From Tannerella sp. (lineage in GTDB: Bacteria > Bacteroidota > Bacteroidia > Bacteroidales > Tannerellaceae), in assembly GCF_030528505.1 (NCBI RefSeq), contig NZ_JAUMYS010000031.1:1-32849 (forward strand): a DNA stretch of 32,849 bases, written 5' to 3'. The notes beneath the pieces are model-generated. The model was not told the DNA's origin, made no database searches, and was given only the letters and a program-made list of their open reading frames with translations. Each line of letters opens with the position of its first letter. Positions within the stretch are counted from its first letter, which is position 1. This document shows positions 25,771 through 32,849 of this stretch, piece after piece. The position numbers and the translations under genes are program-made.

Positions 25771-25815
25771 GATAAAGTATACATATTACTATTTACCAAA
25801 CAATAACTATTATCT

Positions 25816-26148
25816 ATGAATCAAAGTAAACTAAGAAAACTGAGCAGACAGATGGCGGCCGGTTTGTTGCTGGCGCTTATGCTGTGCACATCCGGTGTTT
25901 TGTCTGCCTCTCCGTTGCAGGTACAACGGATGTCCGTCAAATTGGAGAACGCGACGTTGCAGGAACTGTTCGATCTGATTGAAGAAAAGTTCGACTATTC
26001 GTTCCTGATTCGCAACAACGACATCGACTTGAGTGAACGCATCACGATCGATGTGACCGATCAGTCGGTAGAAACGATTCTGACCGATGCCCTGAAAAAG
26101 CAGGGTGCGGCTTTCACCGTAAACAATCAGAGGATTATGGTGTATAAG
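25816..26148 (+). repeat. STN-region repeat: near-identical copy of the susC1 5' end
   Basis: The first 111 codons of susC2 and of susC1 (20612-20944) agree at about 99 of 111 residues, with synonymous positions also conserved over long runs. After this point the two genes diverge abruptly to ordinary family similarity. Both follow short similar leaders ending in ATCT-ATG. This fits gene conversion or recombination restricted to the signalling domain. Confidence 0.85.
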
Positions 26149-29100
26149 GCGAATGTGAAACAGACGGATCCTCATCCGGCGGCTTCATCTGCTTCGGCGC
26201 AACAGCAGCGCGAGAAAATCGTTATACGGGGCAAGGTGGTCGATGAATCGGGTGAGCCGTTGCCCGGAGTGTCCGTCTATACGAAAGATATGACTGCCGG
26301 CACAATCAGCGATCCGGATGGCAATTTTAACCTGTCGGTCAATCAGGCGAACGACAGCGTTTACTTTTCCTATGTGGGCTATCGTACCGAACGTATTTTA
26401 GCTCAGGCGTATCGCAATAAAAACGTGTCGATTAAGCTTGTGTCCAATACGGTTCAGATGAGCGAGCTGGTTGTTGTAGCTTACGGTTCTACCAACCGCA
26501 AGACGTTCACCGGGTCGGTTTCGGCCATTACGGCGGATGATATTCAGCGGAATAAGTCGAACAATATATTAAACAGCTTACAAGGCACGATTCCCGGGCT
26601 TCAGCTCGAAAGCAAATCGCAGCGAAGCGGACGGAGCCGGCCGGAAATCGTTATTCGAGGAGCTTCGTCGATCAACTCCAGTATCTCTCCGCTCTATATC
26701 ATTGACGGAGCGCCGAGCGATGCCATCGAGCAGCTGAACCCCGACGATATCGAATCCGTCTCGGTCTTGAAAGATGCCGCAGCTATTTCTCTGTATGGCG
26801 CTCGCGCGACGAATGGCGTTATTTTGATCTCGACCAAACAGGGACGGCGTAACGCCCATCAAAAAGCCTCCGTCAGATATACGGGACAAATCGGATTTTC
26901 GACTCGTACGGGCAAAGACTACAAGATGGTCTCTCCGAAAGATTATTATGAATTGTCGTGGGAAGCATTGCGCAATGGAGCCGAAGATAATCCGGGATTA
27001 CTGACGGCCGGAGGAAAGAAATATACGTCGGCTGCCGAGTATGCCACGTCGGAATTGCTGAACGCCTTTGGATACAACGCTTATGATAAGGCGAAACCGG
27101 TAGGACTGGACGGCAAGCTGGACCCGTCGGCCAAGCTCTTATGGTGGGAAGATTATAGCGAGAGCCTGATCAAAACCGGGCTGAAACACGAACATACGTT
27201 TAATATCAATAGCGCGACGGATAAACTCAAATATTATATCTCGGCAGGCTACTTGGATCAGAGAGGGTTGGAGCCGGGTAACGGAGGGTTCGACCGTTTT
27301 ACGACTCGCACAAATCTGTCGTACGAAATTAATCGTTATGTCACGGTGGGAGCTAATATCGGGATGAGTAACTCGACCACGAAGACAAACAGTATCAATA
27401 ACGGGTATGCCGATTTTGCTACCTATGCCCGTCTTACTCCGGGGTTATATCCGTTGTACAAACGTAACGAGCAGGGCCAGCCCGTATATGACGAGAACGG
27501 AAAGCCGGTGCTGGATTTCGGAAATGGTCCGGCCAACATTTTAAACAGCAGACGGCCGAATGTTACTTCCCAAGAAGGAGGATGTAGCCCTTTAGGTACA
27601 TTGGATTTAGATAAGAGCGGATATAAAAGTCGGTATTATTTCACGAATTTCTTTGTCGATGTCAATCTGTACGAAGGGTTGAAATTCAAAACATCGTATT
27701 CCGGAAATACGTCGTATTCCGACAATCGATTCTACCGCAACAGAACGATCGGAGAGAGCAAAGGAAAAGGGCTTCTGATCGTCAATACCGCACAAACGAC
27801 GCATTGGACGGTGAACGGGATATTGAGCTACGACAAAGCGTGGGGAAGCGATCGGCGCCTTCGCTTGCTGTTAGGCTCCGAAATCAACGAAAGGTCCAGT
27901 TCGAGTGTAAACGCTTCCGTCACAGGTTTTGGCTTTGAAGGGATGGATGAGTTGGTCAACGGCTCGACCATCGTGAAACCTGCTTTGGGAGCAGGTACTT
28001 CCTCGTCCGATCGTCTGTTGGGCTTCTTCTCGCGTGCAGAATACGACCTGCATAACCGTTACTTCTTCTCGGCCAGCCTCCGGCGCGACGGCTCTTCCCG
28101 CTTCCATCCTGATACACGCTGGGGTAACTTCTGGAGCGCCGGCGCTTCGTGGATCATCAGTCAGGAGAAATTCTTGCAGAACAGTCCGTGGCTTTCGTTC
28201 TTGAAGCTCAGAGCCAGCTACGGGACATCGGGGAATATCGGGATGAACGACTATCGCTCCTATTATGCTACCGGATACATGTTTTTGGGTACGCCCGGTG
28301 TCTATATCTCGGAATTGGCGAATAAGAATTTGAAATGGGAAATCAACAGACAGTTCAATGTCGGCTTAGATGCGGCCTTTGCCAATAACCGTATCCGTTT
28401 GACCCTCGACTGGTATAATCGTCAGACCGACGATCTCTTTTACAATGTTCCGCTCTCGCCTTCAATCGGCTTTAAGCAGGTGCTCCGTAATATCGGTAGT
28501 TTAAGGAACAGGGGAGTCGAGCTGTCTGTAACGACACAGAATATACGAACGAAAGATTTTGAATGGACAACGAACTTTAATATCTCCAGCAATAAGAATG
28601 AGATTCTGGCGTTGAATCAAGACGAGTTCATCACTGGAAACCGTATTTATAAAGTAGGGCAAAGCACCACCGAGTTTTTTATCCGCGAATATGCCGGCGT
28701 GAATCCCGATAACGGGAAGCCCCAATGGTATATCGACGAGATCAGTACGCAGACGGGTGAAAGGACAGGCAAGCGCGTGACAACCGAGAAATGGAGTGAA
28801 ACGGTGATTAAAACGATTAAGCTCGACGACGGATCGACCAAGACGGTACGTAATCTCGGACGTTACTCTGTCGGGAATTATACGCCGACCATCTCCGGAG
28901 GGTTTTATAACACGTTCCAGATCGGCAATTTCGACTTGGGCATTTTGTTTAACTACTCGCTGGGCGCAAAGATTCTGATGGCGGATTATGCTGCGCTCAC
29001 CAACTCGGGCAGCAACACCGTCAAGCTGTTCCATCATGATATGTTGAATCGTTGGCAGAAAAAGGGCGACGTGACCGATATTCCTCGGTTGACGACGACG

Positions 29101-29382
29101 AGCGTCAACAATTACACCGGTTCTTTTTCGTATACGTCTACCTACTATATGCGTAGCGGAGATTATCTGAAACTGAAAACCCTGCATGTCGGCTATACGC
29201 TGCCTGCGAAGATGAATAAGGCCTTGCGGATTGCCGGTGCCAGATGCTATTTACAAGCCGATAACGTCTGCTATTTCAGTGCCGAGCAAGGATTCGATCC
29301 GGAGCAGGTGTCGGGAGGCATTGTCTCCAGCAATTTCCCTGCTTTATCGACCTATTCCGTGGGGGTTAAACTCGATTTTTAA
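25816..29382 (+). CDS. SusC/RagA TonB-linked outer membrane transporter with STN domain (SusC2)
   Basis: 1188-residue TonB-dependent receptor with a signal peptide, an STN domain (about 44-111, nearly identical to SusC1) and a Ser/Ala/Gln-rich linker (about 118-132). A carboxypeptidase-regulatory domain (about 134-215), plug (SELVVVAYGSTNRKTFTGSV, YIIDGAP, DDIESVSVLKDAAAISLYGARATNGVILIST) and barrel follow, ending in VGVKLDF. Its plug and barrel differ from SusC1, so it likely imports another substrate while sharing the signalling surface. GC content is closer to the chromosome than that of SusC1. SusD2 starts 36 bases downstream and a TlpA-like gene follows. Confidence 0.95.
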   Translation: MNQSKLRKLSRQMAAGLLLALMLCTSGVLSASPLQVQRMSVKLENATLQELFDLIEEKFDYSFLIRNNDIDLSERITIDVTDQSVETILTDALKKQGAAFTVNNQRIMVYKANVKQTDPHPAASSASAQQQREKIVIRGKVVDESGEPLPGVSVYTKDMTAGTISDPDGNFNLSVNQANDSVYFSYVGYRTERILAQAYRNKNVSIKLVSNTVQMSELVVVAYGSTNRKTFTGSVSAITADDIQRNKSNNILNSLQGTIPGLQLESKSQRSGRSRPEIVIRGASSINSSISPLYIIDGAPSDAIEQLNPDDIESVSVLKDAAAISLYGARATNGVILISTKQGRRNAHQKASVRYTGQIGFSTRTGKDYKMVSPKDYYELSWEALRNGAEDNPGLLTAGGKKYTSAAEYATSELLNAFGYNAYDKAKPVGLDGKLDPSAKLLWWEDYSESLIKTGLKHEHTFNINSATDKLKYYISAGYLDQRGLEPGNGGFDRFTTRTNLSYEINRYVTVGANIGMSNSTTKTNSINNGYADFATYARLTPGLYPLYKRNEQGQPVYDENGKPVLDFGNGPANILNSRRPNVTSQEGGCSPLGTLDLDKSGYKSRYYFTNFFVDVNLYEGLKFKTSYSGNTSYSDNRFYRNRTIGESKGKGLLIVNTAQTTHWTVNGILSYDKAWGSDRRLRLLLGSEINERSSSSVNASVTGFGFEGMDELVNGSTIVKPALGAGTSSSDRLLGFFSRAEYDLHNRYFFSASLRRDGSSRFHPDTRWGNFWSAGASWIISQEKFLQNSPWLSFLKLRASYGTSGNIGMNDYRSYYATGYMFLGTPGVYISELANKNLKWEINRQFNVGLDAAFANNRIRLTLDWYNRQTDDLFYNVPLSPSIGFKQVLRNIGSLRNRGVELSVTTQNIRTKDFEWTTNFNISSNKNEILALNQDEFITGNRIYKVGQSTTEFFIREYAGVNPDNGKPQWYIDEISTQTGERTGKRVTTEKWSETVIKTIKLDDGSTKTVRNLGRYSVGNYTPTISGGFYNTFQIGNFDLGILFNYSLGAKILMADYAALTNSGSNTVKLFHHDMLNRWQKKGDVTDIPRLTTTSVNNYTGSFSYTSTYYMRSGDYLKLKTLHVGYTLPAKMNKALRIAGARCYLQADNVCYFSAEQGFDPEQVSGGIVSSNFPALSTYSVGVKLDF

Positions 29383-29418
29383 CCTTCTTGTTTTTACAAA
29401 CCATTAATTGATAAGAAA

Positions 29419-30906
29419 ATGAAAACTATAATAAATTTATTCAGTCATCGCAACCTGCTATATGCCATAGTGCTGGTTACCTGTGTCTTGTTTGTGCGGT
29501 GTAATGATTTTTTAGATGTGGTGCCGAGAGATAAAGTGTCGTCGGATATTGTGTTTACTTCGTACGAGTCGGCAACGACCGTGCTCGGCGGTGTGTACGA
29601 TCATATGACCTACTCGGCCGAAGGGTTTATGATCAGGGCGCAGAGTTTGGGCATCCATAACTTTATCCTCGCGGCCGATATGATGGGACAGGATATCATC
29701 CCTAAAAACTTCTCCGGACAGTTTCAGGGAGACGACTACAACTTCAGCTCCCGCACGATGGAGAAAGATCGTCCATCTTTCTTCTGGTTCTCCTGTTACA
29801 GTCATATCAATGTACTGAACGACCTGCTCGCGAACATGTCCAAAATACAGGGAACGAGTACAGAGAAAAAGCAGGTAGAAGGAGAAGCGCGTACCTTGCG
29901 TGCCTACCAGTATCTTTTGCTCGTGCAATGGTTTCAGCAAACGTATCTGTTCAATCCGGAGGCTCCCGGTGTACCGTTATACCTTGAACCGACCATCGAT
30001 CCGAAGAAGCGCGAAAGCATGAAAAAGGTCTACGAGGCGATTACGGCCGATTTGCAATGGGCGATCGATCACCTGCCGTCCGGACGGCGCAAGGATTCCA
30101 AGTACGTAGCTTGCAAAGATATGGCCAAAGGCTTGCTGGCGCGCGCGTATATGGAGACGGGAGAATACGAAAAAGCGGCTGTGTTGGCTAAAGGGCTGGC
30201 CGAAGCGTATCCTCTGATGTCGAACGATGAATATAAGAAAGGCTTTAATAATGCGTCGGTTTCCGAATGTATCTGGGCATTGCCAACTTCGACGAAGAAT
30301 ATGAATGCCAACTATTCGTTGCCCACGGTTTGGAGTCATCCGCGCAAAAACAAACGCTGGTCGATGGAGTTTGTCTTCCTGAACAGCGACTTCGTCGAAC
30401 TGTTTGCAGAAGGAGACGTTCGGAAAGAATTGATTCAGCTCAATTCAAAGACACAGGAGACGGAAAAATTTCCGGAACGGAAATACGTTTCGTTGAAGAT
30501 TATGGACCCGGACGAAAACGATAAACTGCCCGATGTGCTGTTGATGCGGAGCAGTGAGATGCTGCTGATTGCGACCGAATGTGCGGCTCGGCTGAAAAAC
30601 GATGCCGAAGCGCAGCAGCTTCTTTTCAAGCTGCAACAGCAGCGTAATCCCGCTGCCGTAAAAACAACGGCAACCGGCGAAGCGCTGATCGACGAAATCT
30701 GGACGGAGCGGCGCAAGGAATTGTATGGCGAAGGCTTTGCGCTGCTTGATCTCAAGCGTTTCCGCAAGCCGCTCGTACGAAAGGGTCTTCATACCATCAA
30801 AAGCGATGCTGCGGATGGAGTGCTGTATCCTGCCGACAGCAAGATGTTTACGTTGCAAATACCCGAAGGAGAAATTCAGACGAATAAAATTGAACAAAAT
30901 CCATAA
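29419..30906 (+). CDS. SusD/RagB outer membrane lipoprotein (SusD2)
   Basis: 495-residue partner of SusC2. The SusD start CNDFLDVVPRDKVSSD follows a hydrophobic segment, with Cys28 as the likely lipidated residue; the residue before it is Arg (FVRC), which is an unusual lipobox, and Cys22 (LVTC) is the alternative. Further markers are ESATTVLGGVYDHMTYS, INVLNDLLANM, GEARTLRAYQYLLLVQWFQQTYL, and the C-terminal LLMRSSEMLLIATECAARLKNDAEAQQLLFKLQQQRNP with IWTERRKELYGEGFALLDLKRFRKP. The length is shorter than SusD1. It is co-transcribed with susC2 and tlpA (gap 27). Confidence 0.93.
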   Translation: MKTIINLFSHRNLLYAIVLVTCVLFVRCNDFLDVVPRDKVSSDIVFTSYESATTVLGGVYDHMTYSAEGFMIRAQSLGIHNFILAADMMGQDIIPKNFSGQFQGDDYNFSSRTMEKDRPSFFWFSCYSHINVLNDLLANMSKIQGTSTEKKQVEGEARTLRAYQYLLLVQWFQQTYLFNPEAPGVPLYLEPTIDPKKRESMKKVYEAITADLQWAIDHLPSGRRKDSKYVACKDMAKGLLARAYMETGEYEKAAVLAKGLAEAYPLMSNDEYKKGFNNASVSECIWALPTSTKNMNANYSLPTVWSHPRKNKRWSMEFVFLNSDFVELFAEGDVRKELIQLNSKTQETEKFPERKYVSLKIMDPDENDKLPDVLLMRSSEMLLIATECAARLKNDAEAQQLLFKLQQQRNPAAVKTTATGEALIDEIWTERRKELYGEGFALLDLKRFRKPLVRKGLHTIKSDAADGVLYPADSKMFTLQIPEGEIQTNKIEQNP

Positions 30907-30933
30907 ATGTATTATTCATAATAAAAACGAAAA

Positions 30934-32067
30934 ATGAGAAAACAAATCATCGGATCTATTTTTATGTTGATGGCCCTGTCGTTTGTGTATGGGCAGAAAA
31001 GTGAAATCACCGTAAAAGGAAGTGTGAAATTTCCGGACGAAAAGTTCAAGATGCAAATTTTCTACACGGACAAGTTTGATAAAGTCGTGATCGACTCGTT
31101 CGAAGTGAAAGCTGACCAAACGTTCGAAAAGAAAGTGCAACTTCCTTTTCCGGGTATTTATTATATCGATTGTCAAAAATGGGAGTATCTGAAATTCTGG
31201 GGCGAAGATGAAGATATCGAGGTGCATTTCAGAGGGCAGGATACGGCAAAGGTAAAAATCAAAAATCCTCCGTATGAGCATATCGTTAATCCCGGACCGA
31301 ATAACGAATTGATGAACCTGCAGAATTATTTCGATTACATGGCGTATCAGGGTATGATCGGCGCCGGAAAAGAAGTATTCCGAGCCGGTGAAAGCTCCTG
31401 CGACGATTGGAAAGAATATGTGAAAACTGCATACGACAGGGCGGCCGTAACAAGTGCGGAATATAACAAATATCTCGCTCGTTATTACGCTGACCGTAAC
31501 AGTTCCATTTCTCTGCTCTATCGGCTGAAAGACGAAGAACTGAGAAATGGTATCCTGACTTATTTTCAGAAAAATAAACCGGATTATACTCCTTATGTAA
31601 AATATGTGCAGGAAGAAGTGGAAAAGCATGCTCTGACCGATAAGCTGGCCGTTGGCAAAGTGGCTCCGGACTTCAAATACCCGACGCCGGACGGTAAGAA
31701 ACAGATCGGTCCTCACAGTTTTAAAGGGAAATATCTGCTGATCGATTTTTGGGCGTCCTGGTGCGGACCGTGTCGGAAGGCGATCCCGCATCTCAAAGAA
31801 GCGTACGAGAAGTACAAAAAGCAGGGATTCGAAATCCTCTCCGTGTCGATCGACCGGAAAGAGGCCGATTGGAAAAAGGCGTTGAAAGAGGAGCAGATGC
31901 CCTGGAAGCAAGTGCTTGCACCCGAAGCGGGAAAAGAGATTATGCGTACTTATCAATTCGCCGGCATACCGCATCTTGTGTTGATCGATAAAGACGGGAA
32001 AATCATCGAAAGAAATATTTCCTCCACCAAGCTGGACGAGACTCTGCAAAAAGTAATCAATAAATAA
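30934..32067 (+). CDS. Exported TlpA/ResA-like thioredoxin-fold protein
   Basis: 377 residues: a signal peptide (MRKQIIGSIFMLMALSFVYG) whose cleavage leaves Gln at +1, not a lipobox. A DUF4369-like beta domain at about 22-115 and a helical middle (about 120-235) follow. A C-terminal AhpC/TSA-thioredoxin domain from about 240 carries FWASWCGPCRKAIPHL (Cys277, Cys280) and the cis-proline in FAGIPHLVLIDKDG. Such proteins reduce or isomerise disulfides in the periplasm and are common third genes of SusCD loci whose substrate is a protein, peptide or metal-ligand. Here it probably maintains cysteines of SusCD cargo or partners, which is inference. It is the last gene of the locus. Confidence 0.92.
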   Translation: MRKQIIGSIFMLMALSFVYGQKSEITVKGSVKFPDEKFKMQIFYTDKFDKVVIDSFEVKADQTFEKKVQLPFPGIYYIDCQKWEYLKFWGEDEDIEVHFRGQDTAKVKIKNPPYEHIVNPGPNNELMNLQNYFDYMAYQGMIGAGKEVFRAGESSCDDWKEYVKTAYDRAAVTSAEYNKYLARYYADRNSSISLLYRLKDEELRNGILTYFQKNKPDYTPYVKYVQEEVEKHALTDKLAVGKVAPDFKYPTPDGKKQIGPHSFKGKYLLIDFWASWCGPCRKAIPHLKEAYEKYKKQGFEILSVSIDRKEADWKKALKEEQMPWKQVLAPEAGKEIMRTYQFAGIPHLVLIDKDGKIIERNISSTKLDETLQKVINK

Positions 32068-32097
32068 TCTGTTATTCTGATCGTTCAGCATTTTTTA

Positions 32098-32264
32098 GGG
32101 AGGGTGTGTCAAAACGCAATATTTGGGCACACCCTCTTTAGGTGTGTAAGAAATGGTGAAATGCAAGGCACTAAGGATGAGGGCGAGGGAGCATACTAAG
32201 GTATGTGACCGAGCTCACATTCCGCAAGCAACGAAGCAGTTTGCCCGTTATGACACACCGCCCT
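32098..32264. repeat. Inverted-repeat-bounded noncoding element, MITE-like
   Basis: Ends are inverted copies: GGTGTGTCAAAACG (32103-32116) and the complement of 32246-32259 (one mismatch in 14). A nested hairpin (32100-32108 with 32128-32136) near the left end could terminate tlpA transcription. The inside has a CATAC-TAAG-GTATG hairpin and GAGCTC palindrome and no ORF. Size about 165 bases and structure suggest a small mobile or regulatory repeat; genome copies were not checked. Confidence 0.55.
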
Positions 32265-32318
32265 TTTTTGTGCCGTGCATGACCATACCTCAAAGCCCAA
32301 AGGCTTGAATGAAGAACC

Positions 32319-32849
32319 CTTTCAGGGCTTTTCAAAGACGTCAGCATTCAACGTAATTTAATTGTTATTTGTCCATTGTCAATGGTTATGGGAAAGTGAA
32401 AAACGAAGAACGAAAAGTGAAAAGTCCTTCGGAGGTTTAGTTGTTTAGGTATTTGTTGTTTAGCGTTCAACTCAACAAATAAACAGTTCAACGCTTCAAC
32501 GTCCGAAGGGCTTCATTTTTCACTTTCCACTTATCATTCTTTTGCGTCCTTTGCGTTCGGGCATCGTAATCGTAATTTTCCTTTCCTTTTATCCCGGATT
32601 CCGCAATAGAAAGTATAAGAATGAATTTCATTCAGGCTTTCAGCCCTCCGAACAAGGTCCGGATGTCGATCCCCCACCCTTGCGGGATGGGGCTGAAATA
32701 ATCCGGGCTTTCAGCCCTTGTATGCCTTGCGGGCGTTGAGTTGTTGAAATGTTTATTTGTTGAGTTGAATGTTAAACAACAAACACCTAAACAACTAAAC
32801 ATCCGAAGGACTGAACGCTGAAGGCTGATTGCTGTAAAAGCCCTGAAAG
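32319..32849. repeat. Large imperfect palindrome, right edge of the window
   Basis: Inverted arms: 32426-32503 with 32731-32809 (about 79 bases, about 70 identical after reversal) and the outer 14-mer 32319-32332 with 32836-32849 (perfect, reaching the window end, so the element may extend). The centre (about 32504-32730) carries a GC hairpin (CCCCACCC with GGGATGGGG near 32670-32692) and the word GGCTTTCAGCCC twice. No credible gene; the one 65-codon frame across it is not coding-like. This explains the 580 bases after the smaller repeat. Confidence 0.7.

Noticed and set aside
32542-32739. 65-codon plus-strand frame in the right-end palindrome
   Set aside because: It sits in the repeat arms and GC hairpins and has no gene-like composition or start signal.

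Overview
The window reads as a chromosomal stretch of a Bacteroidales bacterium, most plausibly a Tannerella/Parabacteroides relative (family-level inference only). The evidence is two SusC/SusD pairs, a FecR anti-sigma factor with a DUF4974-type end, a type I-beta DAHP synthase fused to chorismate mutase, an M28 glutaminyl cyclase, promoters of the Bacteroidetes form (TTTG or TTG, 19 bases, TAnnTTTG), and few Shine-Dalgarno sequences.

Layout. (1) 192-1691: a small lipoprotein converges on an AI-2E-family permease. (2) 1749-5913, minus strand: one aromatic amino acid operon, promoter > leader peptide/attenuator > pheA > aminotransferase > DAHP synthase-chorismate mutase > tyrA. The leader encodes a 21-residue peptide with 8 Phe/Tyr codons in a 10-codon run. 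A pause hairpin, a 7-base antiterminator strand and an intrinsic terminator follow, so expression should respond to charged tRNA-Phe and tRNA-Tyr. (3) 5976-9039, minus strand: SDR, thiol peroxidase, Hsp20, a P-loop kinase-like protein and a tiny exported Lys/Cys-rich protein. (4) 9201-13322, plus strand: sufS, an AT-rich exported alpha/beta-hydrolase, a YbjQ-family protein and rnhB. (5) 13330-16569, minus strand: a tight three-gene operon of a two-enzyme fusion (class-I glutamine-amidotransferase-like peptidase C26 plus dipeptidase M19), glutaminyl cyclase and sufE. (6) 16643-19349, minus strand: gyrB, tRNA-Glu(CUC), rpsT and tRNA-Glu(UUC). (7) 19553-32067, plus strand: fecR, susC1-susD1, then susC2-susD2-tlpA. 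The two SusC proteins share a nearly identical N-terminal signalling (STN) region and diverge abruptly after it, while no ECF sigma gene lies next to fecR. (8) 32068-32849: no gene. It holds a small inverted-repeat element and a large imperfect palindrome that runs off the window.

Connections. The aromatic operon carries the first step and the terminal branches of Phe/Tyr synthesis under one predicted attenuator. The C26-M19/QC/SufE operon and sufS may link release of cysteine from gamma-glutamyl peptides to Fe-S sulfur supply (inference). Three exported proteins here have Gln at the predicted +1 position after signal peptidase cleavage, which is the expected substrate of the glutaminyl cyclase encoded at 13765-14766. 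The strongest candidate for a little-described system is the Phe/Tyr attenuator at 5705-5856.
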